Below are positions 10,880-23,049 of a stretch of DNA of 64,000 bases, piece after piece; the first letter of the stretch is position 1, and the number at the start of each line of letters is the position of its first letter. The notes under the pieces were generated by a model that saw only the letters and a list, made by a program, of their open reading frames with translations, was not told where the DNA came from and did no database searches. Both the position numbers and the translations under genes were made by a program. Source of the DNA: Corbicula japonica (Eukaryota; Mollusca; Bivalvia; Venerida; Cyrenidae); NCBI GenBank assembly GCA_038501625.1, contig JAZAYU010000123.1:1736001-1800000 (forward strand), read 5' to 3'.

Positions 10880-11835
10880 TGTTGAATACAATACAATAAT
10901 ACAATACAGTTTATTTCAGCATAAAACATTTTACAATGTTTATAGCCTAACACAAAATAAGTTTAAGGTGATAAACAACAGTGAAGAAAAAAAAAAACAA
11001 TAGAATATTTTTGTATACAGAGGCAGATTTTAATTAAAGTATTATTTTTTAGTTAAACACATACAAACTACAGATATTTTAATTTTGAATGTTTTCATCT
11101 CTTTTCTTGTTTGCGTAGTATATAAATTTTGCCAAATTCAATAAGACACGAGTGGATTTAGATGACATTAATGTTTCAAATTTTCTCAAATTTGGCCATT
11201 GACAATAATATGGTTTAAAGTATTTATATCGTAATTCACGAAAGAAAGGACAAACTAACAGGAAATGATATTCCGATTCAATCATATGCATATTACAATT
11301 TTTACAGATTCTATTGTTTCTGTCTATGTTTTCAAATCGACCAGTTTCTATTGCTAAATGATGGGCAGATATTCTAAATTTTGTTAGTGCGATCCTATAT
11401 TTCGGTTCTTTCAATATATCAAGATATTTTTCAAATTCGAATGAATATTTAAAATAAACTGATTATTCCAGACATTTAAAAAGCCATGGTTTTGTAATAT
11501 TTCTTTGATTTGAAATGCCCAATTTTTACCGTTGTAGTTCCGACCGATATCAACGTCATTTTTTAACATCATATATATTTTTTGGTGATACTGTGTTCAT
11601 TAGAGCTAATTAGTTTAACCCAATATTTAACCATATTAATTTTTCTTTTAATTATGAAAGGTACGCGGCCTAATTCGCCATACAATGCTGATAAGTTAGT
11701 CGACTTTCTAACCACTAAAATCCGTCGTAGAAATTTTGTGTGTATTTTCTCGATATCTTTTGCTTCATTTGTACCCAGAAGTTCCGATCCAAAATTTAAT
11801 ATAGACCCAACGAGAGGACGGTCGTAAATCAACCA
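10880..11835 (-). pseudogene. 3' fragment of a LINE retrotransposon
   Basis: Two minus-strand frames, 11569-11832 and 11079-11414, cover the region downstream of a LINE reverse transcriptase. The first has the word YGELG after a KST triplet. The second has the CKNC...H...C zinc-finger pattern. The full LINE at 55.6-61 kb has equivalent parts (YGELG in its 56014-56523 frame; CNFC...H...C in its 55662-56060 frame), so the two belong to related families. The frames are shifted relative to each other and no reverse transcriptase remains. The 3' end, read on the minus strand, is AAATAAACTGTATTGTATTA, an AATAAA-like signal running into a TGTATT microsatellite, a common LINE tail. Confidence 0.75.
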
Positions 11836-12249
11836 ATTAGGAACAGATTATATCATTGCCCTAATGAGATTAAAGTCGGTATATTGTTCTTTGTTGACCT
11901 TTTAACTGTGAACAGTTGATAGCATGTAAGTGGTAATTGATAATCTTGTCACTTTAATTAACAGGTGATTAAAGATGGTTTATAACAAATTATAACCAAA
12001 CATGAAACCGATATAAAAGTTATGTAATGTAATTAACTGTACATCTTTAAATGCTGTCGATTATGATAAATCAATAAGTGGCCCTTCTGTTGAACACTGA
12101 CTTTTCAACATGTGTTGAACTGCTGCATAATGATAAAACAAGAGGTCTGCAGTCAAGGGCTGTGTATCGGGTGTGAGATGTTGCATCAAGAGACAATTGT
12201 GGCATGTTTTTAGCTCACCTGAGCTTGCTCAGGGTGAGCTATTAGGATC

Positions 12250-14220
12250 GTCGTCCGTCCACACTTACTTCGTTAACACTCTAGCTCACAATTTTGCTCC
12301 GATTGTCATGAAACTTGGTCAGGATGTTTGTCTCAATGATTTCTCGGACGAGTTCGAATATGGGTCATCTGGGTCCAAAAACTAGGTCAATGTTACTAAA
12401 AATAGAATTTTCTTGTTAACACTCTAGCGGTCACATTTTTGCTCCGATTGTCATGGAACTTGGTCAGGATGTTTGTCCCAATGATTTCTCGGACGAGTTC
12501 GAATATGGGTCATCTGGGTTTAAAAACTAGGTCACTGTTACTAAAAATAGAATTTTCTTGTTAACACTCTAGCAGTCACATTTTTGCTCCGATTGTCATG
12601 AAACTTGGTCAGGATGTTTGTCCCAATGACTTCTTGGACGATTTCGAATATGGGTCATCTGGGTCCAAAAAGTAGGTCACTGTTACTAAAAATAGAATTT
12701 TCTTGTTAACACTCTAGCGGTCACATTTTTGCTCCGATTGTCATCAAACCTGGTCAGGATGTTTGTCCCAATGATTTCTCGGACGAGTTTAAATATGGGT
12801 TATCTGGGTCCAAAAACTAGGTCACTGTTACTAAAAATAGAATTTCCTTGATAACACTCTAGCAGTCAGATTTTTTACTCCGATTGTCATGAAACTTGGT
12901 CTGGATGATTGTCCCAATGATTTCTCGGACGAGTTCGAATATGGGTCATCTGGGTCAAAAACTAGGTTACTGTTACTAAAAATAGAATTTTCTTGTTAAC
13001 ACTCTAGCAGTCACATGTTTGCTCCGATTGTCATGAAACTTGGTCTGGATGTTTGTCCCAATGATTTCTTGCATGAATTTGAATATGGGTCTTCTGGGTC
13101 CAAAAGCTAGGTCACTGTTACTAAAAATAGAATTTTCTTGTTAACACTCTAGCTGTCACATTTTTGCTCTGATTGTCATGAAACTTGGTCAGGATGTTTG
13201 TCCCAATGATTTCTTGGGCAAATTCGAATATGGATCAGCTGGGTCCAAAAACTAGGTCACTGTTACTAAAAATAGAATTTTCTTGTTAACACTCTAGCAG
13301 TCACATTATTTGCTCCGATTGTCATGGAACTTGGTCAGGATGTTTGTCCCAATGATTTTACGGACGAGTTCGAATATGGGTCATCTGGGTTCAAAAGGCT
13401 AGGTCACTGTTACTAAAAATAGAATTTTCTTGTTAACACTCTAGCAGTCACATTTTTGCTCCGATCATCATGGAACTTGGTCAGGATGTTTGTCCCAATG
13501 ATTTCTGGGACGAGTTCGAATATGGGTCATCTGGGTCCAAAAACTAGGTCGCTGTTACTAAAAATAGAATTTTCTTGTTAACACTCTAGCGGTCACATGT
13601 TTGCTCCGATAGTCATGAAACTTGGTCAGGATGTTTGTCCCAATGATTTCTTGGACGAGTTCGAATATGGGTCACCTGGGTCCAAAAACTAGGTCACTGT
13701 TACTAAAAATAGAATTTTCTTGTTAACACTCTAGCGGTCACATATTTGCTCCGATTGTCATCAAACATGGTCAGGATTTTTTTCCCAATGATTTCTGGGA
13801 TGAGTTCGAATATGGGTCATCTGGGTCAAAAAACTAGGTCATTGTTACTAAAAATAGAATTTTCTTGTTAACACTCTAAAGGTCACATTTTTGCTCCGAT
13901 TGTCATGAAACTTGGTCAGGATGTTTGTCCCAATGATTTCTCGGACGAGTTCGAATATGGTTCATCTAGGTCAAAAAAATTGGTCACTGTTACTAAAAAT
14001 AGAATTTTCTTGTTAACACTATAGCGGTCACATTTTTGCTCCGATTGTCATGAAACCTACTAAAAATAGAATTTTCTTGTTACCACTCTAGTGTTCACAT
14101 TTTTTCTCCGATTGTAACAAAAACTTGGTCAGGACGTATGTCCCAGTAATTACTTAGACGAGTTCAAATATGGATCATCAGGGGTCAAAAACTAGGTCCC
14201 TGTTACTAAAAAAAGAAAAA
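12250..14220 (+). repeat. Tandem array, about 13 units of 145 bp
   Basis: CACTCTAGC starts units at 12420, 12565 and 12710, spaced 145 bp, and continues regularly to about 14090. Each unit holds TTGCTCCGATTGTCATG, GTCAGGATGTTTGTCCC and GAGTTCGAATATGGGTCA. Units are highly similar, with the last two shortened or decayed. Diverged relatives of the unit occur at 14110-14400 and 15650-16070. Confidence 0.9.
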
Positions 14221-14439
14221 TCTTGTGCAGGCTGTAAAATTATTATTTCATATTGGATGTCGAAATAATTTGGCACAAACGTCACCATAAACGTTTTTCA
14301 ATGATTTGTAGCTTGTTTTAATATGGGTCACCTGGGGTCAAAAACTAGGTCACACAGACAAATATGTTAACACCATGTTAACACTCTGGATGTAAATTTT
14401 GAACCCAAATTTCCAAAAAAAATTGTCAGAAAGGTTAAG

Positions 14440-15496
14440 AGCACAGATAACGTGCTGGGTGCTTGAAAACAGATGGAGGTCAAAGCCCACCTTTTTCAGC
14501 CCTCTGGGCCATCTGTGCAGGGGACTTTGCTTAGAAATTTGAAGTGTGATTTACATGGTCATTTTCTTGATGGATTTATTGGTAAACATGCAATGACTGC
14601 AGATTGTCTAGAAACTGACAATGGAAGATGGAGATGTTTCATTCCCTAGTTTGACAACTCTCACATAAATCTGGTATGTACTCAACCTGCAGATGTTCTA
14701 GTGACTTCAAGAATACCTTGTTACAATACTGAACACAGAATGTTCAACATGCAAACATTGGTTTTTGGATCTTTTCATCAGAGTGATTATATGTTTAATG
14801 AAATGTCACGTGGTAGCCAGTGTACAATCAATGCTTTATGTTCACTTGTATATGCACACTTTTCAGGTTTACTCTCGACACAAGATCTAGACAATGTGCT
14901 TGTTGATGGAGATCGTATATACAATTAGGTTATGTCTAAATAAAAAGCACAGAATAAATTCAAGAGTTTATTGTTGAATTTTGATGAAATCCCTAACTCT
15001 CTGCCCATATTAGATTAAATTAAGATGGGAAGTCAGTGCTTGTCTCATTTTTATGTGTTGAAGATTTAGTTTCCTATTTGTATGGTCTGTACCAAAGCAT
15101 TCTTATTGATCTTACATCTCAGTTTGAGTTGATGCCAGTGCATCTTTTAATAGCTGATGGTCAATTCAGTCAGTCCACTGAGGCTCAGAATAATTTGCTA
15201 ACAACTGTTGAATCTGATAGTCAATGGACAGGTGTATAATCAAGGAAAAAGAGAAAACACATTGGTAATGACAATGGTTTTGATTTTGTACATACATTGA
15301 TGGATACATATTTTTATGATCAGGAGGAAAATGATTTATATAAAAATCATGAGTGAAAAAAATACACCGGTGGGTACAAACAGATAATGAGGCTGTCCTT
15401 AAGTTCAAAGCTAAGGAAATTCAGGATCAGAAAAAATGAAAGCAAAAGTCAATAATGTCAAATGAAGTTGAACAGATAGGAAGACTGTCAACTGAT
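14440..15496 (+). pseudogene. Broken copy of the Helentron OTU/C76-like protease gene
   Basis: The stretch is collinear with 17424-18700 and differs by many substitutions, in-frame stops (for example at 14926) and a deletion of roughly 230 bp near 15000-15030. The retained part covers the catalytic cysteine region (GSQCTINAL). The deletion removes the segment that holds the Asp-x-His pair in the intact copy. The 3' end reaches the start of the lysine-rich repeats and is cut off at 15496 by the AGCTCACCTGAGC terminus. It cannot encode a working protease. Confidence 0.85.
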
Positions 15497-15600
15497 TTTA
15501 GCTCACCTGAGCCAGAGGCTCATGGTGAGGTATTAGGATCGATAAATGTCAGTCATTCTATGTCCATCCATTTAGCTCACCTGAGCCATAGGCTCAAGGT
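15497..15600 (+). repeat. Duplicated 5' terminus of the AGCTCACC element family
   Basis: AGCTCACCTGAGCC followed by a loop and GGCTCATGGTGAGG occurs at 15500 and again at 15574, each followed by TATTAGGATCGAT. The 74-bp unit between them is nearly identical. A hairpin 5' end after a T-run is the family hallmark, also seen at 12211 and 42034. Confidence 0.8.
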
Positions 15601-16079
15601 GAGGTATTAGGATCGATTAATGTCAGTCATACTACGTCCATCCACACTATGTGTTTAACACTTAGCGGTCTTATTGTCACCTCAATTTTGTCAAAACTTG
15701 GTCAAGATGACTCTAAATGTTACATTTTCAGTCCTATTGTCCTAGAAATTTATCGGAAATGTTGTTTCATTGATTGCTACCTCAAGTTCGAATATGGGTC
15801 GTTTCAAGTCAAAAACTAGGTCACAGGGCCTAGTATTTAATACCTTGTAAGCTCTTTACATGCAACATTTTTAGCCCAAATATCCTGGAAATTTGTCTGA
15901 AAGGTTATTTTCACAATTTTTAGTTCAAGTTCGAATATGGATCATCTGGGGTGAAAAAATTTACTCACAGAGCGCAAATATGGAAAAACCTTGTGTTCCC
16001 TCTAGGGGCTACATTTTTCGCCTCAGATATCCTAGAAGTTTGTTAGAAATGTTGTTTTAATTACTTGAATTTATATTAT

Positions 16080-16800
16080 AGTGAACTTATCATACAGCGA
16101 CTGATCACAAGTGCAAGAGATAGTAACTCTCAAAAGTGGATGTATATATATCAGTGAATATATCAGACAGTGAATGATCAAACGTGCAAGAGATAGTGAC
16201 TCTCAGAAGTGGATGTATATATATCAGTGAATATATCACACAGTGACTGATTACAAGTGCAAGAGACAGTGACTCTCAAAAGTGGATGTATATATATCAG
16301 TGAATATATCACACAGTGACTGATTACAAGTGCAAGAGACAGTGACTCTCAAAAGTGGATGTATATATATCAGTGAATATGTCACACAGTGACTGATTAC
16401 AAGTGCAAGAGACAGTGACTATCAAAAGTGGATGCATATATATCAGTCAATATATCAGACAGTGGCTGATCAAACGTGCAAGAGATAGTAACTCTCAGAA
16501 GAGGATGTATATATATCAGTGAATGTATCAGACAGTGACTGATCAAAAGTGCAAGAGATAGTGACTCTCAGAAGTGGATGTATAATTATATATCAGTGAA
16601 TATATCAGACAGTGAACGATCAAAAGTGCAAGAGAAAGTGACCTTTGGGAGTGGATGTATGTATATCAGTGAATATATCAGACAGTGACTGATCAAAAGT
16701 GCGAGAGATAGTGACTCTCAGAAGTGGATGTATATAAGTATTAGTGAATATATCAGACAGTGACTGATTACAAGTGCAAGAGATAGTGACTCTGGAAAAA
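16080..16800 (+). repeat. Tandem array, about 10 units of 73 bp
   Basis: TGTATATATATCAGTGAATA starts units at 16141, 16214, 16287, 16360, 16433, 16506 and 16579, an exact 73-bp step, then 16656 and 16729. Units contain GTGCAAGAGATAGTGACTCT. The array ends about 400 bp before the first coding ATG of the polyprotein, so it may hold promoter elements. Confidence 0.9.
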
Positions 16801-17198
16801 TGTGAATATATTTTATACGAGATAGTGACACATTATTACTTTGAGTTTATATTAAGTAGACAGTGAATATATTGTGCTCAGTGTGAAACAGTGTGTGTTG
16901 ACAGTGTTCTACAAAACACGTGATACCAAAATCACCAATTTAGTAAGTACATGCAGCATTTGTAATGAACCTGACTCGGTAATATTCATGTTGATTCTCA
17001 CTTCTCACTATTTAGATCAAGTTTTTTTGAACATGAAGGAAGGCAATGTGATGTAAGGATAAAGCATCTGATTCCTTCTGTGTTGGTCATGTTGATATAA
17101 TCCATTTAGTGGTTGTTTGTACGCTGGAAGTTTACCAGATTGTTGTCAGCGGAGGGGAGGTTTTTTTATTTATTCTGTTTTTCACTTTATTAACAGGA

Positions 17199-19325
17199 AT
17201 GCCAAAGTTGAAACGGAAGTGGGGTTCACAGAGAAATGCGGCCAGTCGTTCATTGATGAGAAACAGACGGCCAGTTCATCGTGAGATGTGTGATGGTGAT
17301 GGTACTGACTGCAGTTTTGCTGATTCTGTTGTATCTGTGCCAAATGAGGGTCGAAATGGCCCTACAGATCTAAAACGGTCTGTGCCAGACATGACTGCTT
17401 TAGCAGTTAGGCCATCTGGTGAGGGCACTGATAAGGTGCTGGGTGCTTGGAAACAGATGGAGGTCAAAACCCACCTCTTTCAGCCCTCTGGGCCATCTGT
17501 GCATGGAACTTTGCTTAGAAATTTGCATGGTGATTTACATGGTCATTTTCTTGATGAATTTACTGGTGGACATGCAAAGACTACAGATTGTATGGATAGT
17601 GACAATGGAAGATGTTTCAATCCCAAGTTTGAGAACTCTGACATTAATCTAGTATGTACTCAACCTTCAGATGAATATATGTATACAGCTACACCTGTTT
17701 TAGTGAGTTCAAGAATACCTTGTTACAATACTGAACACAGAATGTTCAACATGCAAACATTGGTTTTTGGATCTTTTCATCAGAGTGATTATATGTTTAG
17801 TGAAGTGTCACGTGGTAGCCAGTGTACAATCAATGCTTTATGTTCACTTATATATGCACAATTTTCAGGTTTAATCTCTACACAACATCTAGACAATGTG
17901 CTTGTTGATGGAGATCGTATATACAATATGGTTATATCTGAATTAAAAGCTCACAATAAATTCAAAAGTTTATTGTTGAATTTTGATGAAATCCCGAAGT
18001 CAGTAGCAATTTTAGATAAAGACATATCAGTTGTGAAATCTCGTGTTATTAGTGGTGTATGTGTAGAACAGTTCAATAATATAAGTCTGCCATCACTCCA
18101 TCAGTCATTAGATACTGCTTTACATGTATCTGATTACATTCTTGTTATGGTAGGTTCCGTATGCTCAGCAGTTTTTAGACAGGGTGATGAGTACTTCTTT
18201 TTTGATTCTCATTCACATGGACCAGATGGTTTATCTTCTCCTGATGGCAAGTCAGTGCTTGTCTCATTTTTATGTGTTGAAGATTTAGTTACATATTTGT
18301 ATGGTCTGTACCAAAGCATGCTTATTGATCTTACATCTCAGTTTGAGTTGATGCCAGTGCATCTTTTAATAGCTGATGGTCAATACAGTCAGTCCATTGA
18401 GGCTCAGAATAATTTGGTTACAACTGTTGAATGTGATAGTCAATGGAGAACTGTGAAATCAAAGAAAAAGAGAAAACACATTCGTAATGACACCGGACTT
18501 GATTCTGCAGATACGTTGATGGATAAATATTTAAATGATCAGAAGGAGATAAATGATATATATGAAATCGACAAAAGAAAAATGTACTTTCAAAGATACA
18601 AACAGAAAATGAGACTGTCCGATGAGTTCAGAGCTAAGGAAGTTCAACTTCAAAGAAAATCAAAGCAAAAGTCAAGAATGTCAAATGAAGTAAAACAAAA
18701 AGACAGAGAACTTAAACAGAAAGCTAGACTCTCTAGTGACTTCAAAGCGAAAGAACTTCAATATCAGAAAATATCAAAGCAAAAGTCAAGAATGTCAAGT
18801 GAAGTACAACAAAAAGACAGAGAACTTAAACAGAAAGCTAGACTCTCTAGTGACTTCAAAGCAAAAGAAGTTCAGTATCAGAAAAAATCAAAGCAAAAGT
18901 CAAGAATGTCAAATGAAGTAAAACAAAAAGACAGAGAACTTAAACAGAAAGCTAGACTCTCTAGTGACTTCAAAGCGAAAGAACTTCAATATCAGAAAAT
19001 ATCAAAGCAAAAGTCAAGAATGTCAAGTGAAGTACAACAAAAAGACAGAGAACTTAAACAAAAAGCTAGACAGTCTAGTGACTTCAAAGCAAAAGAACTT
19101 CAGTATCAGAAAAAATCAAAACAAACGTCAAGAATGTCAAGTGAAGTCAAACAAAAAGACAGAGTAGTTAAACAGAAAGCTAGACTGTCTAGTGATTTCA
19201 AAGCAAAAAAAGTTATGTATCAGAAAAAATCAAAACAAAAGTCAAGAATGTCAAGTGAAGTCAAACAAAAAGACAGAGTAGTTAAACAGAAAGCTAGACT
19301 GTCTAGTGACTTCAAAGCAAAATAA
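17199..19325 (+). CDS. Helentron 1 polyprotein, part 1: OTU/C76-like cysteine protease and lysine-rich repeats
   Basis: The frame is open from 17109, but the likely start is the ATG at 17199, just after an acceptor-like TTTATTAACAG. The amino terminus is very basic (MPKLKRKWGSQR). A cysteine protease domain spans roughly 17700-18420: catalytic Cys in GSQCTINAL (codon at 17823) and an Asp-x-His pair in FFDSHSHG (codons at 18204 and 18210). This Cys...Asp-x-His layout resembles OTU and C76-type deubiquitinating or deneddylating folds. From 18590 the protein becomes 38-residue repeats (114 bp each, at 18674, 18788, 18902, 19016, 19130, 19244 and 19358), each made of two 19-residue halves. The TAA at 19323 sits where other repeats have GAA, so it is a single nonsense change and the same frame continues. 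Possible roles are polyprotein self-processing or removal of host ubiquitin-like tags; neither is shown. Confidence 0.8.
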   Translation: MPKLKRKWGSQRNAASRSLMRNRRPVHREMCDGDGTDCSFADSVVSVPNEGRNGPTDLKRSVPDMTALAVRPSGEGTDKVLGAWKQMEVKTHLFQPSGPSVHGTLLRNLHGDLHGHFLDEFTGGHAKTTDCMDSDNGRCFNPKFENSDINLVCTQPSDEYMYTATPVLVSSRIPCYNTEHRMFNMQTLVFGSFHQSDYMFSEVSRGSQCTINALCSLIYAQFSGLISTQHLDNVLVDGDRIYNMVISELKAHNKFKSLLLNFDEIPKSVAILDKDISVVKSRVISGVCVEQFNNISLPSLHQSLDTALHVSDYILVMVGSVCSAVFRQGDEYFFFDSHSHGPDGLSSPDGKSVLVSFLCVEDLVTYLYGLYQSMLIDLTSQFELMPVHLLIADGQYSQSIEAQNNLVTTVECDSQWRTVKSKKKRKHIRNDTGLDSADTLMDKYLNDQKEINDIYEIDKRKMYFQRYKQKMRLSDEFRAKEVQLQRKSKQKSRMSNEVKQKDRELKQKARLSSDFKAKELQYQKISKQKSRMSSEVQQKDRELKQKARLSSDFKAKEVQYQKKSKQKSRMSNEVKQKDRELKQKARLSSDFKAKELQYQKISKQKSRMSSEVQQKDRELKQKARQSSDFKAKELQYQKKSKQTSRMSSEVKQKDRVVKQKARLSSDFKAKKVMYQKKSKQKSRMSSEVKQKDRVVKQKARLSSDFKAK

Positions 19326-22050
19326 GTTCTGTATCAGAAAAAATCAAAGCAAAAGTCGAGAATGTCAAGTGAAGTCAAACAAAAAGACAGAGAAGTTAAA
19401 CAGAAAGCTAGATTGTCCAGTGATTTTAAAGCAAAGGAAGTACAGTATCAAAAGAAATCAAAAGAAAAAGCTAGAGAAGATGTGTTGTATGTTGAAATGG
19501 AGCGAATTGCTAAGCAGCAATGGAGATGTCATTCTAGAAATAAATTTAAAGAGAAAAAATCAGATTGTTATAGAAAAACTTTAAAACGTAAACATCCTGT
19601 GTGTTATGAAGCTGAGCAGTTGTTTGCAAAACGAAAAAAATTTGGCCAAGATATGTCTTCTTGCATTGAGAATTTTCATAAAAATGTAAGTGTTGGTCCA
19701 ACCTACATATGCTGTTCATGTCATCAGACTTGGTTTAGACAAAGTGTTTCAGAGGTTCGGTCATTATCAGAAGAAAAACAATTGAAGGTCTTAACAAAAG
19801 TTTTATCAGTAGATGGAAAAGAATGGATATGTACTACTTGCAAATCAAATATTCGAGAAAATAAAATACCAAAGTTGTCAGTTATGAATGGTATGAGATG
19901 GCCAGAGAAACCGTCTGAACTTCAATTATTTCCCTTAGAGGAAAGGTTGATTTCTCTTCGTATACCATTTATGCAACTTAGAGAATTACCAAGAGGCCGA
20001 CAGTATTCAGTCAAAGGAAATGTAGTAAATGTTCCAACAGATATACAACCAGTTGTAGATTCACTTCCAAGACCTGTAGATGAAAATGTTGTTGTTGCAG
20101 TAAAGCTCAAGAAAAAGTTGTCTTACAATTCATGTGCATTTAAAGAAAATGTACGGCCAATTCGTGTTCTTGTTGCCCTTCACTGGCTCATGCGACATAG
20201 TGAGTTATACAAAAATGCAAATGTTAATGTTGATGAAGGCTGGATTAGACGAGTTACTGAAGACAGTCAAGAAATTTTACGAGAATTTGATGCATCTCAG
20301 AAAGAGAATGTTGATGAAGAGAAGGCTAAAGAATCTTTACCCAGTGAAAATGAATTATATGATTCAGATGCTGAAGAAAATAATCAAGAAAATGTAGGAA
20401 ATTTAGATACACTAGTTGATTATTCAGATTTGAACAATAGAACTGAAACATTCACATTTGCACCAGGGGAAGGTCAAAAACCTCTCAGCATATATCAGGA
20501 TGTAGATTCAGAATACATGTGTTTTCCTACAATTTTTTGTGGACAGAGGAGGCAAGAAAATAAAGATAGGGCAGTACCAGTAAATTACAGTGATATTGCT
20601 AAATGGGAACTTCGTAGTAGTGACAGAAGAGCTGCAAATAGTGTGCCAAATATATTTTATAAGCTAAAAAAGATTCAGATGAAACAGCTCAATGACAAAG
20701 TTAACCTTGCTGTTCGCCAGTTCCAACTACATGGAAAAAACCTTACAGCTAGACAGATAAGAGATGTTAATTACGCTGAAGAGTTTGTTCGTAAAGACCA
20801 TGGTTATTACATTTTTAAGCAGTTGCGCAATTCCCCTGCCTACTTAGAAACAAAACAGAAAGATGTGTTTGCAATGATTCGACAACTTGGATTGCCAACA
20901 TGGTTCATATCACTTTCTTCAGCAGACACAAAATGGGTTGATTTATTGAAAATGTTAGCAAAATTGAACACTCATAAAAACTACACAGATGAAGAAATTG
21001 CTGGCATGTGTTGGGAAGAAAAAATCAAACTTGTACAGAAAGACCCAGTCACATGCTCTAGATATTTTGATCATAGAGTACAAGAGTTTATTAAAGTAGT
21101 ACTAAAACGTGACTTTTCACCCATTGGTTTACTCACAGATTATTTCTATAGAGTTGAATTTCAACAAAGAGGGTCACCACATATTCATATGATAGCCTGG
21201 ATTGCAAATAGCCCAAAGATAAATGAAAATTCACTTGAAGAAATAACAGAGTTTGTTGACAAGTATCTTACATGTTCTTCTAATCAGTCAGATTTTCAAA
21301 ACCTTGTGGAACTCCAAACACACAAGCATTCTCGAACTTGTAGGAAAAAAGAGGATAAAGTTTGCAGATTTGGTTATCCTTTACCACCATTACTAAGGAC
21401 AATGCTTCTTGAACCTCTGGAATCAGATGTAAATAAATATAAGAAGAAGTATCAAGAATTACAGAAAAAAATGAATGATGAAACAGAAGGATTTGAGATG
21501 TCATATGATGAATTCTTGGATAAAGTAGTAGAATTAGAGGAAGAAGAATATATCAAGTGCATTAGGAGTTCTCTCAAAGCGCCAAAAGTGTTTTTAAGGA
21601 GATCACCAAAAGATATTCGTGTAAACTATTACAATGAAACTGTTCTTCAAGCATGGAAAGCAAATATGGATATGCAGTTTGTGTTGGACCCCTTTGCATG
21701 TGCTATGTATATTGTGTCTTACATCAGTAAATCACAAAGAGGAATGAGTGCCTTGATGCATGCTGCTTGTAAAGAAGCAAAGCAAGGAAATTTAGACATT
21801 AAAAGACAAGTCAGACATGTAGGAAACATGTTTTCGAACAGTGTAGAAGTAAGTGCCCAGGAGGCAGTTTATTTAGTCCTCCAGATGCCATTGACACGCT
21901 GCACCAGAGATGTAGTTTTTATTAATACTTCACCAGCAAGTGAAAGGGTGCATCTATTGAAAACACAAGGTGCCCTTGAAGAACTTTCTCCTGACTCCAC
22001 AGATGTATTTGCAGAAAATGTTATCATGCGATACGCTAAACGTCCAAGAT
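19326..22050 (+). CDS. Helentron 1 polyprotein, part 2: zinc-binding region, Helitron-like N domain and Rep
   Basis: This continues the previous frame after the 19323 stop. After the last repeats come paired cysteines (CCSC, CTTC) in a zinc-finger-like region at about 19700-19850. An acidic linker follows at 20290-20400. The Helitron-like N domain covers about 20450-21000. The Rep nuclease has the HUH motif in GSPHIHMIAW (His codons at 21180 and 21186) and the two-tyrosine motif YIVSYISK at about 21708-21732. Rep nicks one strand and stays linked through tyrosine to start rolling-circle transposition. The frame ends at 22052 only because another retroelement is inserted there; the equivalent protein at 47.4-47.6 kb continues smoothly through this point. 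Confidence 0.88.
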
Positions 22051-23049
22051 GAATTCCATCCAAAATTGATTTTAATGCATGCCGTGCAGAAATTGCTGAG
22101 TCTTTAAACCTATTTTGCAATAAATGGTGCAAAAGAGAACATGCTGAGCCTAATGCACTTTCTAACTGGAAAAAACACATATTCAAAATAATAGACACTC
22201 GTATATCATTTTATGAAAGAAACATTGCTTTATTACCACCTCGACCTCGTTTTAACTTTCGTCATTTGAAAAAAGGAATTCAAGACTTTCATAACAAATT
22301 TGTTTTAACACCTGCTGATAAGGCTTCTAATAATGTAATAATAGTGTGACGGGTACACTACGATATATTCTTCTGATTAGAAGAACATGTAAGATACTCG
22401 TATATTAATATCCAAACTGAAGAACTGAACAGCACTAATGCTTATGTACTGACTTCTTCATCTGAGAGTGATATTGTTACTGCACACACTCTACAAATTA
22501 TAAAATTTAGAATCAGTATTGAGCCGAAACAAGACAAAGTACCTACTATGTATTGGTTGCCTAAAATGCATAAAACACCGTACAAAGCAAGATTTATTGC
22601 TAACTCTAGTTCTTGCACTACTTCTAAATTATCCGTGCTCTTAACTTCTTGTCTTACAGCTATTAAAGAACATGTTATTAGGTATTGCGATAAGGTTTTT
22701 GAAACTTCTGGCAAAAATTTATTTTGGTCGATTAAAAATTCAAATGAAGCTTAAATCAAATAATTTTCAGGCGTTCTGTTTGTCTACCTATGGTTTCTCA
22801 ACTTTATATACCTCGCTCCCTCATAATTTAATAAGAGACAAACTAACCAGTCTCATTGAAAAAACGTTTGCTAGAGAAAATAAAACTTTCATCGCTTGTA
22901 ATGAACATAGGGCATTTTTTACAGATGGTTCTTATGATAATTATACTTTATGGACTTGTCAAGACCTAATAGAGTCGCTAACTTTCTTACTGGATAATAT
23001 TTATGTTAGATTTGGTACTTCTATTTATAAATAAGTAATAGGCATCCCA

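Larger units (their letters stand above)
12206..15496 (+). mobile_element. Helentron-type element, upstream (decayed) copy
   Basis: It opens in a T-run followed by AGCTCACCTGAGC, which can fold with GCTCAGGGTGAGCT (12212-12241). A CGTCGTCCGTCC word and a 145-bp tandem array follow. From about 14440 the sequence switches to a broken copy of the protease end of the polyprotein seen complete at 17.2-18.7 kb. It stops at 15496 where another 5' terminus begins. No 3' hairpin is seen, so the copy is truncated at the junction. Assignment to Helentrons rests on these termini and on the captured gene piece. Confidence 0.65.

Noticed and set aside
14701..15239. Two short frames as separate small genes
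   Set aside because: Both are pieces of the broken protease copy collinear with 17.4-18.7 kb.
16080..16800. CRISPR-like regular repeats
   Set aside because: The repeats are contiguous 73-bp units with no variable spacers, in a eukaryotic transposon; this is a tandem array.
18736..19584. Several short plus-strand frames over the lysine-rich repeats
   Set aside because: They are the same repeats read in another frame, each repeating every 114 bp.
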